Shown here: piece after piece, positions 1 to 7,782 of the stretch
Position numbering within the stretch: the stretch's first letter is position 1
Layout of the letters: every line of letters begins with the position of its first letter
Origin: JABWBR01 sp036741235
Lineage (GTDB): Bacteria; Bacteroidota; Bacteroidia; Chitinophagales; Saprospiraceae
NCBI GenBank assembly: GCA_036741235.1
Contig: DAINSQ010000162.1
Location: 1 to 10,416, forward strand
Length of the DNA stretch: 10,416 nucleotides
Direction of reading: 5' to 3'
The notes under the pieces: model-generated
Told to the model about the DNA's origin: nothing
Databases searched by the model: none
The model's input: the letters and a program-made list of their open reading frames with translations, nothing else
Position numbers and translations under genes: made by a program

Positions 1-356
1 CGCAATACGGCGCCACGCCTCATCACCGGCGCAGTTTCCGGCTCTTGCCGGAGGTTATTCAAGGAAAGTTGTTCTAGCCGACTGCTGATATTGGCTGCCG
101 GTATTAACCCAATATTAAAATTTCACATATCTTTCCATTTTGTGGGTTTTCAGGCAACTTAATTGCCAAAAGCACGTATATTTGCCTAGCATTCCAATCG
201 CTGATAACAATCATATTTCCCCCCGTTTTTTGAGAGGTCTACACCACCGGGCTTGACGCCTGTATTTTCTTTTGTACAAGACGGCCTTACCTGCCTGCCG
301 GGTGAGGGCGCTTTCATATTTGAACAACATTAGCGAAATACTAAATCTACTAACTT
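1..356. other. Intergenic region with no recognisable gene
   Basis: I find no convincing gene here. One plus-strand frame is open from the window edge to a stop at 160-162. It has no visible start and its translation looks like no known protein tail, so I treat it as chance. Two small dyads are visible: CCGGC-TCTT-GCCGG at 38-51, and GGCAA-CTTAA-TTGCC at 153-167. The second lies 9 nt upstream of a Bacteroidota -7-like motif at 177-184. The last 170 nt before the gene at 357 are probably its 5' untranslated leader. Confidence 0.6.
177..184 (+). promoter_or_regulatory. Candidate Bacteroidota -7 promoter element (TATATTTG)
   Basis: TATATTTG followed by C matches the Bacteroidota sigma-ABfrA -7 consensus TAnnTTTG exactly. 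No TTG lies 17-23 nt upstream, so the -33 half is missing or degenerate. A GGCAA/TTGCC dyad occupies 153-167, where the upstream contacts would be. If used, it would give the secreted-protein gene at 357 a leader of about 165 nt. This is a motif match only. Confidence 0.35.
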
Positions 357-2666
357 ATGCGTAAGTTCTTTTACAAAGCATTGTTGCTGATTGCCGCCGT
401 GGTAATCGGCGGAATGTCTTCAGCACAGGCCCAAGGCTGCAACGAGCTCTTCTTTTCGGAGTATGTCGAAGGCTCAGGCAATAACAAGTGCCTGGAAATT
501 TATAACCCGACGGGGTCGACTGTTACTTTAACGGGGGTTTATAGCGTCCTGATGTATTTTAATGGGTCTGGTACTGCCGGTACTACCATCAATCTAACCG
601 GCTCTATAGCCGCCTATAGCGTATTTGTCCTTTGTGATGACAATTCCGCACAAGCGTTATTAGATCAGGCCGATCAAATTTCAACCTCCAATTTTTTCAA
701 TGGCGACGATGCCATTGCCCTGGTTAAATCGGGAACTCCCGTAGATGTCATCGGCCAGATCGGCTTTGACCCTGGCGCACAATGGGGTACTGGAGATGCT
801 TCTACGGAGAACAACACCATCCGCCGCAAATTTGGCGTAAGCCTGGGCGATGCCAACGGCGGCGATGCCTTTGATCCCTCTGTTGAATGGGATGGTTACG
901 CTCAAGATGTTTTCGACGGCATCGGCACTCACAGCAGCGGTTGTGTGCCGCCTACGCCCTGCGCAATCAATTCTGTAGGAGTATCGGTGGGCAGTTGCAA
1001 TGACAATGGCACACCGCTTAATGCATCAGACGATTATGCACTGGTCAGTGTGGTGATCAACTACAGCAACAGACCGTCGACCGGCAATCTCGTGTTGAGC
1101 GGCGACGTTAACTTTTCCGTCCCGGTGAGCGGCATCGGCACCAACTCTTACCCTGTAGTCAACCTTCAAACGCCTGCCGACGGCACGCCTGTTCAGGTTA
1201 CGGCCACATTTGATGCCGACCCGGCTTGTACATTGACAAATAACAGCATGACGGCGCCGCCGCCCTGTTCGGTCATCCCCGATTGCGGCCTGCCCTTCAT
1301 CTCTGAATACGTAGAAGGCGCCAGCAACAACAAGTGTATCGAGATTTACAACCCCACAGCTTCGATGATCAACCTGGCCACGGGCGGCTACCAGATCAAG
1401 ATATACTTCAACGGCAGTACCAGCGCAGGTTCTACGATCAACCTGACGGGTACCATCCCCAGCGGCGGCACGTATGTATTATGCGATGACAATGCCAGCG
1501 CCGACATACTGGCCGCCATCAACCAACTCTCGACTTCCAACTTCTTCAACGGCGACGACGCCATCGAGTTGCTCAACAACCAGGGCACCCTCGACGTCAT
1601 CGGACAAATTGGCTTCGACCCGGGTTCTGCCTGGACCGGCGGCGGGCTGAGCACTGAAAACCGCACGCTGCGCCGCAGCCCGTTTGTGCTTAAGGGCGAC
1701 AACGTAGGTACGGATGCTTTTGATGTATCTGCAGAATGGATCGGCTACGAAGTCGACAATACCAACAACCTGGGCTACCACGCTACAAGCTGCCGCCCCG
1801 CACTGCCTGGCGGCCTGGCCTCTATCAACCGCAACTGCCCGAACGGTACCAGCACCTTCAACTCCGGTACCGGCGCCTTTACGCTTACTTCCAACTGCTT
1901 TAATCCATCAGCTCATTTCGACGACATCACCTACACTTTCCAGGAAGTGTGCGGCGATATCGACATGAAAGTTGAAATTCCGACCATCACCGGTTTGGGC
2001 TTTGCCGGACTCATGATCCGCGAAAACGCCGGCACGGGCGCCAAATACGTGTGGATCAACTTGCGCGCCAACGGCCAGTTTAACTGGGTATACCGTAGTT
2101 CTACCGGCGGCGCCATTCAGTTTAACCAAAGCGCCCCGCAAATCGGCAAGCGCTGGTTGCGCCTCCAGCGCCAGGGCAACGTCTTTAAGGGTTATGTGTC
2201 CAACAACGGCGTAGCATGGCAATTGCTGTATCAGACCCAAATCTTTATGAACACTTGCTCGCTGGCAGGTATGGCAGTATACAGCAACGTAGACGGCGCC
2301 ACCACGTCCGCCACGTTCCGCAACTTTATGATTTCAGGTCCTCCTGCACTCGTAGTTGGAGATAAAGGCATGGAACAGGAGCTTTATAGCGAATCGCTGG
2401 AGCGCACATCATCAGTAACAGAATTGGCCATCGCGCCCAACCCGGCAGGCGACTACCTCGAAGTAGTTTACCCGGTGAAAAACGGCGATGCTGCGCTGAT
2501 CAGCGTTTACGACATGAACGGCCGCCGCGTATTCAATGACCGTCTCGAAAGCGAAAACACCCGCCTCGACCTCAGCGCCATGGGCCTGGGCAACGGCGTT
2601 TACCTGTTACAAATCAAAGACGGCGATACGGTGCAGAGCAAGCGCTTTGTAAAAGCCGGCCAATAA
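357..2666 (+). CDS. Secreted protein with two lamin-tail-like domains and a T9SS sorting domain
   Basis: This 769-residue protein begins with a signal peptide (about residues 1-26, ending AQA-QG). Two homologous modules follow at about 28-196 and 309-479. Both share the blocks NNKCxEIYNPT, LCDDN, STSNFFNGDDAI and DVIGQIGFDPG, typical of lamin-tail-like (LTD) domains in secreted bacterial nucleases and adhesins. Each starts and ends with a cysteine, so a disulfide is possible. Residues about 197-308 form an Ig-like linker. Residues about 489-660 resemble a DUF1349/concanavalin-like jelly roll (GFAGLMIREN, YVWINLRANGQFNWVYRS). From about residue 690 comes a T9SS type A sorting tail (APNPAGDYLEV, VYDMNGRRVF, GVYLLQI, KRFVK). 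The protein is therefore probably exported through the outer membrane and anchored or released at the surface. I see no catalytic domain, so an adhesive or matrix role is inferred. It appears monocistronic, with its own terminator. Confidence 0.85.
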   Translation: MRKFFYKALLLIAAVVIGGMSSAQAQGCNELFFSEYVEGSGNNKCLEIYNPTGSTVTLTGVYSVLMYFNGSGTAGTTINLTGSIAAYSVFVLCDDNSAQALLDQADQISTSNFFNGDDAIALVKSGTPVDVIGQIGFDPGAQWGTGDASTENNTIRRKFGVSLGDANGGDAFDPSVEWDGYAQDVFDGIGTHSSGCVPPTPCAINSVGVSVGSCNDNGTPLNASDDYALVSVVINYSNRPSTGNLVLSGDVNFSVPVSGIGTNSYPVVNLQTPADGTPVQVTATFDADPACTLTNNSMTAPPPCSVIPDCGLPFISEYVEGASNNKCIEIYNPTASMINLATGGYQIKIYFNGSTSAGSTINLTGTIPSGGTYVLCDDNASADILAAINQLSTSNFFNGDDAIELLNNQGTLDVIGQIGFDPGSAWTGGGLSTENRTLRRSPFVLKGDNVGTDAFDVSAEWIGYEVDNTNNLGYHATSCRPALPGGLASINRNCPNGTSTFNSGTGAFTLTSNCFNPSAHFDDITYTFQEVCGDIDMKVEIPTITGLGFAGLMIRENAGTGAKYVWINLRANGQFNWVYRSSTGGAIQFNQSAPQIGKRWLRLQRQGNVFKGYVSNNGVAWQLLYQTQIFMNTCSLAGMAVYSNVDGATTSATFRNFMISGPPALVVGDKGMEQELYSESLERTSSVTELAIAPNPAGDYLEVVYPVKNGDAALISVYDMNGRRVFNDRLESENTRLDLSAMGLGNGVYLLQIKDGDTVQSKRFVKAGQ

Positions 2667-2693
2667 GCCAATTCCTTAACATATCATACGCCT

Positions 2694-2732
2694 GGAGGCT
2701 GTCTCTTTTTTAGAGGCAGCCTCCTGTATTTT
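2694..2732 (+). terminator. Strong intrinsic terminator after the T9SS-tailed gene
   Basis: The stem GGAGGCTGTCTC (2694-2705) pairs with GAGGCAGCCTCC (2713-2724) over 12 bp with a single wobble, around a 7-nt T-rich loop. The 3' side continues TGTATTTT. It starts 27 nt after the stop at 2666 and separates this gene from the next promoter. Confidence 0.85.
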
Positions 2733-2762
2733 ACCGGATGGGCAGGATATACAGTATAAGTG

Positions 2763-2791
2763 TTGCGGTTATTTTTTATTCGGTACCTTTG
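2763..2791 (+). promoter_or_regulatory. Bacteroidota-type promoter (-33 TTG, -7 TACCTTTG)
   Basis: TTG at 2763-2765 and TACCTTTG at 2784-2791 are separated by 18 nt, matching the Bacteroidota consensus TTG-N17-23-TAnnTTTG. The ATG of the small membrane-protein gene follows at 2809, so the leader would be only about 10 nt. This is the best promoter in the window and lies just behind the terminator at 2694-2732. Confidence 0.7.
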
Positions 2792-2808
2792 CGGTAAAAC
2801 TTGCTATC

Positions 2809-3108
2809 ATGTACATTTTACTTGTATCGGTGGTAATAGGGTTGTTCGTAGCCATGTTGTTCGTCAACGTTTACTTTCGGGTGCGCGTCATCAAATCGTA
2901 CAAAAAGCTGGTGCAAAACAAAGTCGAATTCGGCGCCGCCCACGTATTCAACAGGAAAAAAATGGAGGAAGAAATCTATCCCCGGTATCCGCACATGAAA
3001 GACGACATCGCCGTTTTTGTCAATCACCTGCGCTATTCCATCCGAATGGCTACCGTGCTCATTGCCCTGATCACCCTCTTTGGCGCTATTTTAATGTATT
3101 ACCGCTGA
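2809..3108 (+). CDS. Small two-helix membrane protein, function unknown
   Basis: This 99-residue protein has a hydrophobic segment at about residues 2-23 and a second at about 78-98. The loop between them is about 55 residues long and rich in Lys, Arg and Glu. The N-terminus lacks a signal-peptidase site, so the first helix is probably a retained anchor. The ATG at 2809 sits just behind a consensus Bacteroidota promoter, which supports this start. I do not recognise the family. It precedes the oxidoreductase by 71 nt in the same orientation, so it could be the first gene of that transcript. A separate -7-like motif at 3130 suggests the next gene can also start independently. An overlapping longer frame at 2760-3161 was dismissed because its translation lacks protein-like composition. 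Confidence 0.75.
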   Translation: MYILLVSVVIGLFVAMLFVNVYFRVRVIKSYKKLVQNKVEFGAAHVFNRKKMEEEIYPRYPHMKDDIAVFVNHLRYSIRMATVLIALITLFGAILMYYR

Positions 3109-3129
3109 CCAACCAGCGCTTTTTTCGCG

Positions 3130-3137
3130 TACTTTTG
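3130..3137 (+). promoter_or_regulatory. Candidate -7 promoter element (TACTTTTG) before the oxidoreductase
   Basis: TACTTTTG followed by CCGGG matches TAnnTTTG exactly and lies 42 nt before the ATG at 3180. No TTG is found at the expected -33 spacing, so this is a half-match. It would give the oxidoreductase-lipoprotein-transferase set its own start. Confidence 0.45.
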
Positions 3138-3179
3138 CCGGGCAAAATCGTTCATACATAACAACAGCAGATTATCGAC

Positions 3180-4175
3180 ATGTTAACCATAGGGGTTTTA
3201 GGCGCGGGGCATTTGGGCAAAATTCATTTGAAATGCCTGCAAATGGCCGCTTCCACATATCAATTGGCCGGATTTTACGATCCCATCGAAGCCAATGCGC
3301 AGCGGGTGGCTGCCGACTTCGGCATTACGGCGTTTCCCAGCGTAGAAGCCATGCTTGACGCCGTTGACGTGGTCGATATCGTTACGCCGACTACTACCCA
3401 CTTCGCATTGGCCAAGCAGGCGCTTGAAAAAGGCAAACACGTTTTTATCGAAAAACCGCTCACCCATACCATCGAAGAAGCCGAGCAATTGGTGGCGCTG
3501 AGCCGGCAATACGGGTGCAAAGTGCAGGTAGGCCATGTAGAGCGCTTCAACCCCGCTTTACTGGCACTCGAAGATGTAAGCCTCAATCCCATGTTTATCG
3601 AGGCGCATCGACTGGCGGCCTTCAACCCGCGGGGCACCGACGTATCGGTCATACTCGACCTCATGATCCACGATCTCGATATCATCCTCAGCCTGGTTCG
3701 CTCAGAAGTGACCTTTGTGAGCGCCAGCGGAGTAGCGGTAGTCAGCGACACCCCCGACATTGCCAATGCCCGTATCGAATTCGCCAACGGCTGCGTGGCC
3801 AATCTCACCGCCAGCCGCATGTCGCTCAAGCAAATGCGCAAAGTGCGGCTTTTTCAAAAAGACGCCTATATCAGCCTCGATTTCCTCGATAAACAAGCGC
3901 AAGTGGTGCGCCTTTTCGACCAGGAAGACCCGCATCTGCCCGATACCAGCCAATTGATGGAACTCTCCACGCCCAAAGGCAACAAGTGGATACAGGTATA
4001 CATGCCGCCCATAGAACCCGTCAACGCCATCAAAATGGAGTTGGAAACCTTTGCCGACAGCATTATTAACGATATTTCGCCTCGCGTAAGCATCGACGAC
4101 GGCTACGAAGCCCTCAAACTGGCCTACCGCATCATCGATGAAATAGAGCGGCGCGACCAACAACCGAAGCTATGA
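3180..4175 (+). CDS. Gfo/Idh/MocA-family NAD(P)-dependent sugar oxidoreductase
   Basis: This 331-residue protein has the usual length and order of the family. The N-terminal Rossmann fold carries GAGHLG at residues 8-13. The EKP motif (residues 91-93) supplies the conserved catalytic/nicotinamide lysine K92. The C-terminal alpha/beta domain carries GHVERFNP at 118-125 and DLMIHD at 160-165, giving the family's Asp/His pair D160 and H164. Family members oxidise or reduce sugars and nucleotide sugars at a secondary alcohol. The neighbouring sugar-phosphate transferase suggests a nucleotide-sugar substrate. A UDP-GlcNAc 3-dehydrogenase (GnnA-type) is one possibility, but the sequence alone cannot fix the substrate. 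No aminotransferase partner is seen in the window. Its stop overlaps the next start (ATGA), which implies translational coupling. Confidence 0.9.
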   Translation: MLTIGVLGAGHLGKIHLKCLQMAASTYQLAGFYDPIEANAQRVAADFGITAFPSVEAMLDAVDVVDIVTPTTTHFALAKQALEKGKHVFIEKPLTHTIEEAEQLVALSRQYGCKVQVGHVERFNPALLALEDVSLNPMFIEAHRLAAFNPRGTDVSVILDLMIHDLDIILSLVRSEVTFVSASGVAVVSDTPDIANARIEFANGCVANLTASRMSLKQMRKVRLFQKDAYISLDFLDKQAQVVRLFDQEDPHLPDTSQLMELSTPKGNKWIQVYMPPIEPVNAIKMELETFADSIINDISPRVSIDDGYEALKLAYRIIDEIERRDQQPKL

Positions 4176-5056
4176 AAAACAAATTAGCCTTGTTAACCGC
4201 AGCGGCGATCCTGCTCTTCAACGCCTGCGACCTCATCAACCCGCCGGAGGATGTGCCCGCTTATCTTTACATACCCACTATCGACAAAGTGACCGATGCG
4301 GCCACGGAAGGCAGTAATTCGCACAGAATCACCGAGGCCTGGGTATTTGTCGACAACGAGTTTTTGGGCGCCTACGCCCTGCCTGCCCTATTGCCCGTGC
4401 TCAATGAAGGCGCCGTGGAAGTGCGCGTCGAAGCCGGCATCAAAGACAACGGCATCAATTCCACCCCCGAAATCTACCCGTTTTACGAACCCTGGCGCAC
4501 GATCGTCACGCTCGAACCCAACGTAGTCGATACCCTGCTGCCCGTGGCCCGTTACCTCGACAATGTGGGGTTTGCTTTTATTGAAACTTTTGAAGGCAAT
4601 AACCACTTGTTTCAAGACCTCCGCCAGGGCGCCGAAGAAAGCCGGATTCAACCGACGGCAGACGGCGCCTTCGAAGGCGACCAGTCGGGGCTGATTTTCC
4701 TCGATACCGCCCATGCCCTCGTAGAATTGGCCACTACCGCCCAATTTACCGGTTTGCAAGACAAAAGCGTTTATGTGTATCTTGAACTCAACTACAAATC
4801 GGATATTCCCGTTTTGTTCGGCATCATAGGGCGCGACAACGGTACGAGCGGTTCAAATCCATTTTACGACCCCGGCTTTTTGTCGAAAGGAGAGTGGAAT
4901 AAAATCTATTTCAACCTCAGCGCCTTGATGTTCAACAACAAATTTGACAACTACCAAATCGGTATATTTGCCGCTATACCTTATTCCAATGGCCGTTATG
5001 AGCGGATGGAAGCCCGGGTATGGCTCGACAATATCAAGTTGGTCTATTTTAAATAA
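4172..5056 (+). CDS. Predicted lipoprotein with beta-rich C-terminal domain, unknown function
   Basis: This 294-residue protein starts with a lipoprotein signal peptide: Lys residues, a hydrophobic core and lipobox FNAC, with the lipidated Cys at 19. Residues about 30-125 include WVFVDNEFLGAY and an EGAVEVRVEAG stretch, resembling a small PEGA-like or Ig-like beta domain. Residues about 130-294 start FAFIETFEG and end ARVWLDNIKLVYFK, the layout of a jelly-roll, carbohydrate-binding-like domain. Both fold guesses are inferences from pattern. The start overlaps the oxidoreductase stop by 4 nt, and the transferase begins 24 nt after its own stop, so it is embedded in the operon. Its role is not recognised. 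An envelope partner in polysaccharide assembly or attachment would fit the neighbours. Confidence 0.8.
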   Translation: MKNKLALLTAAAILLFNACDLINPPEDVPAYLYIPTIDKVTDAATEGSNSHRITEAWVFVDNEFLGAYALPALLPVLNEGAVEVRVEAGIKDNGINSTPEIYPFYEPWRTIVTLEPNVVDTLLPVARYLDNVGFAFIETFEGNNHLFQDLRQGAEESRIQPTADGAFEGDQSGLIFLDTAHALVELATTAQFTGLQDKSVYVYLELNYKSDIPVLFGIIGRDNGTSGSNPFYDPGFLSKGEWNKIYFNLSALMFNNKFDNYQIGIFAAIPYSNGRYERMEARVWLDNIKLVYFK

Positions 5057-5080
5057 AAGGCCAAAGCAACTATCTGATCA

Positions 5081-6499
5081 ATGACTCGTCAGCGACGTAT
5101 AGACACGACGGTCTACAAAGCAGCCGATTTCGCCACCGCCATGCTGGCATGGGCTTGCTTTTTTTTGTATCGCAAGCAGGTGGAAGGCGTGCCTGTAAAT
5201 CTCAACGTATTTGTCGACCCCAATTTCTGGTACGGTACCATCCTGATTCCTATCGGATGGTTGTTGTTTTACAGCATTTTCGATCAATATACCGATATCT
5301 ACCGCTTGTCGAGATTAGCTACGCTGACCCGCACCCTGTTCCTCAGTTTTCTGGGGGTGTTGTTCCTGTTTTTTACACTCATTCTGGACGATGTGGTGAC
5401 CAATTACACCACGTATTACGCTTCGTTTTTTACGCTATTCGGTTATCATTTCTGTTTTACGGCAATTGTGCGCATGGTATTGCTTACGCGCGCCAGTCGG
5501 CGCCTGAAAGCGGGCAAAGTGGCATTTAACACCCTCATCATCGGCGGCAACAACAACGCCGTTGACCTCTACAAAGAGATTACAGGCAGGAAGAAAAAAC
5601 TGGGCTACGACTTTGTAGGTTTTATTGAGGCTAATGGCCGCAACGACCATGAATTGGCAGCCTACTTGCCCAGTATGGGCGGCATCGTACAACTTGGCGA
5701 GGTGATCCGCCAATATCAGATCGAAGAAGTGATCATCGCTATTGAAACCTCCGACCACAATCGGTTGCGCGATATACTCAATATCCTTTTCGACTTTGGC
5801 GAACAGGTGCTGGTCAAGATTATTCCCGACATGTACGATATCCTGCTCGGCAATGTTAAAATGAACCACGTGTACGGCGCCGTGCTGATAGAGATCAGGC
5901 AGGACCTGATGCCCAAGTGGCAGCGCCTTATCAAGCGGCTGATGGATATCACTGTTTCTGCGCTATTACTATTGCTGCTCGCCCCGCTATACGCATACAT
6001 TGCCCTGCGGGTCGGGTTGTCGTCCAGCGGCCCTATATTTTACAGGCAGGAACGCATCGGGTTAAACGGCAAGCCTTTTATTATCTACAAATTTCGCTCG
6101 ATGTTTGTAAATGCCGAAGAAGACGGCCCGCAATTGTCGAGCGACCACGACAACCGCTGTACGCCCTGGGGCGCTGTGATGCGCAAGTGGCGCCTCGACG
6201 AATTGCCCCAGTTCTGGAACGTACTCATCGGCGATATGTCGCTGGTGGGCCCCCGCCCCGAACGCCAGTATTATATCGATCTTATCGTGCAGCGCGCACC
6301 TCACTATAAACACCTGCTCAAAGTACGCCCCGGCATTACATCTTGGGGACAGGTAAAATACGGCTACGCTTCCAATGTCGATCAAATGATTCAAAGGCTT
6401 AAATTCGATATCTTGTATATCGAAAATATGTCGCTGGCACTCGATTTTAAAATTATGTTTTATACGGTGCTGGTGTTGTTGCAGGGCAAGGGGAAGTGA
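5081..6499 (+). CDS. Polyprenyl-phosphate sugar-1-phosphate transferase (initiating enzyme for exopolysaccharide)
   Basis: This 472-residue protein has the size and layout of WbaP/WcaJ-type polyprenyl glycosylphosphotransferases. Four membrane segments lie at about 14-30, 49-67, 84-103 and 113-135. A Rossmann-like CoA-binding-type domain begins with LIIGGNNNA at 152-160. A fifth hydrophobic segment (about 288-310) opens the catalytic domain. That domain carries KRLMD (285-289), YKFRSM (336-341), RLDELPQ with the catalytic Asp-Glu pair D373-E374, LVGPRPE (388-394) and RPGITSWGQ (from 416). All signature blocks are intact, so it is probably active. It transfers a sugar 1-phosphate from a nucleotide sugar to undecaprenyl phosphate at the inner membrane, the first step of repeat-unit synthesis. 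The sugar, often glucose or galactose, cannot be read from the sequence. No flippase, polymerase or other glycosyltransferase is in the window. Confidence 0.93.
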   Translation: MTRQRRIDTTVYKAADFATAMLAWACFFLYRKQVEGVPVNLNVFVDPNFWYGTILIPIGWLLFYSIFDQYTDIYRLSRLATLTRTLFLSFLGVLFLFFTLILDDVVTNYTTYYASFFTLFGYHFCFTAIVRMVLLTRASRRLKAGKVAFNTLIIGGNNNAVDLYKEITGRKKKLGYDFVGFIEANGRNDHELAAYLPSMGGIVQLGEVIRQYQIEEVIIAIETSDHNRLRDILNILFDFGEQVLVKIIPDMYDILLGNVKMNHVYGAVLIEIRQDLMPKWQRLIKRLMDITVSALLLLLLAPLYAYIALRVGLSSSGPIFYRQERIGLNGKPFIIYKFRSMFVNAEEDGPQLSSDHDNRCTPWGAVMRKWRLDELPQFWNVLIGDMSLVGPRPERQYYIDLIVQRAPHYKHLLKVRPGITSWGQVKYGYASNVDQMIQRLKFDILYIENMSLALDFKIMFYTVLVLLQGKGK

Positions 6500-6509
6500 T
6501 GATTTTAAA

Positions 6510-6541
6510 TGTTGGGTGTTTGATGATGAATGTTGAATGTT
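6510..6541. repeat. Imperfect direct repeat just after the transferase gene
   Basis: TGTTGGGTGTT (6510-6520) and TGTTGAATGTT (6531-6541) match at 9 of 11 positions and start 21 nt apart. The tract begins 11 nt after the transferase stop and ends 65 nt before the next start. It resembles in style the simple repeats at 9181-9254 and 10362-10416. No function is evident. Confidence 0.4.
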
Positions 6542-6605
6542 CTTTTTTATTAATTATTTGATAATCATTAAATTAGTGGAAAATATCCGGATCAGCGCAT
6601 CAATC

Positions 6606-7760
6606 ATGAAACACATTTTCACCACCTTGTTCATTTGTGTTAACCTGGCCTTGGGCATACAGGCGCAGCAAGTTATTGAAGTAGCCCAGCTTACGCTGCG
6701 TATTGCGCCGGGAAGTACGGAAGAGTTGTTCTACGGTTTTGCAGCGGGCGACCGCGTATTGTTGACCGTTGAGGAATTAGGCGGGAAGGCGATCAAAGAG
6801 GTGGAAATGGCCGTATATCCCGACCAGGTGAAATTGCTGGAGCGGGAGACTGCCGGATTTACCAATCGCGAGATCAAGGTATTGCGCAGCGAGGTGTATG
6901 CTATTCGATTAAAAAACACGGCATTGCTGGGCGAGCGCAATTGCCGGGTCATCATCAAGCGCATTCCGGCGGAGGCGCGTTATGCCGCCTTTAATACCGC
7001 CGTGCAGTGGATTGAAAAAGTGGACACGGTATACCGGTCGGGCAAAGAGGAACACAGCGGCTATCAGCGTCGAGAAGTTGAAAAAACAAAGAAAGTGCTG
7101 GTATCGGCTGATACCCAGGTCGTAACCCTGCTGGAACGCAGCGAACGCATCTATGCCAAAGCGGGTTTGTTGTATGGCGATAGCGAATCGGCCCTCGAGT
7201 TTACGCTGCCTGCCAACACCTATTACCCCGATGCCAAAAACCCCTACCGCAAAACGGAAGTCGTATCGTGGGCCTATTGGATAGGCGTGGGCGATGAAGC
7301 CGATCGCAGTTTTCAGCAGGCCAATACCAAGGCGCTCAGCAAGATGGCCGATGCTGCGGTGAGCCTTAAGTTGGTGGCTACCGGCGGCTATGGCGCGCTC
7401 GCCGTGTTGGCCCTAAAAGGCGTTGCGCTGTTTACCAACCCTCCCAAAGGCGATAATGTGCATTACCGATTGCTGAAAATCGACGTGGGCGGCAAACACC
7501 AGGCCATTGACGAAGGCAGCAGCGTTACAGCCTACCGCCGCGTCGACAAACCGCTGCAAGGTACCTTCGCATTCCGGCTTGGCAACGATAACTACGTTGA
7601 CGCCATCAATGTAAACGTGAAAGTACTGGCCGTAACCATCTCATACGTTTACGCCGATAAAACCTATACGGAAGTAGTAGAAGAAAAAATCGCCGACGAA
7701 GCGCTTTTAGGTAAACCCACCGTGCGCATTAACCGCATCCCCGTATTATCCGACCAATAA
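6606..7760 (+). CDS. Exported protein of unknown function with GOLD-like N-terminal region
   Basis: I placed the start at 6606, giving 384 residues. This exposes a clean signal peptide (residues 1-20, ending IQA-QQ). The frame is open from an ATG at 6537, but the extra 23 residues are an Ile/Phe/Asn-rich translation of AT-rich intergenic DNA. Residues about 22-118 are predicted beta-rich, with an APGSTEELFYGFAAGDRVLL stretch that recalls GOLD/emp24-like sandwiches. This is a weak impression. A charged segment with Lys/Glu/Arg (about 145-185) follows, then WAYWIGVGDEAD (222-233), a hydrophobic Ala/Leu/Gly stretch at about 245-277 that may be membrane-active, and a beta-rich end. I do not recognise the family. 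It lies 106 nt behind the transferase, and I see no terminator between them. Confidence 0.8.
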   Translation: MKHIFTTLFICVNLALGIQAQQVIEVAQLTLRIAPGSTEELFYGFAAGDRVLLTVEELGGKAIKEVEMAVYPDQVKLLERETAGFTNREIKVLRSEVYAIRLKNTALLGERNCRVIIKRIPAEARYAAFNTAVQWIEKVDTVYRSGKEEHSGYQRREVEKTKKVLVSADTQVVTLLERSERIYAKAGLLYGDSESALEFTLPANTYYPDAKNPYRKTEVVSWAYWIGVGDEADRSFQQANTKALSKMADAAVSLKLVATGGYGALAVLALKGVALFTNPPKGDNVHYRLLKIDVGGKHQAIDEGSSVTAYRRVDKPLQGTFAFRLGNDNYVDAINVNVKVLAVTISYVYADKTYTEVVEEKIADEALLGKPTVRINRIPVLSDQ

Positions 7761-7782
7761 CTTTGGAATTTGTCAGTGTGCC

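Noticed and set aside
38..51. CCGGC-TCTT-GCCGG hairpin as a terminator
   Set aside because: The stem is only 5 bp and no T-run follows on either strand.
1..162. Open plus-strand frame from the window edge, possibly the tail of an upstream gene
   Set aside because: The translation resembles no protein I know, and the two other plus-strand frames stop early, so nothing supports coding.
2760..3161. 133-codon plus-strand frame overlapping the small membrane protein
   Set aside because: Its composition is Arg/His/Cys-rich and irregular, while the overlapping 2809 frame has two clean membrane helices and a promoter just upstream.
3275..3841. 188-codon minus-strand frame inside the oxidoreductase
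   Set aside because: It is a Ser/Thr/Arg-rich shadow of a gene with intact family motifs on the plus strand.
6537..6605. Upstream start for the exported protein at 6606-7760
   Set aside because: The 23 extra residues translate AT-rich intergenic DNA and would bury a clean signal peptide.
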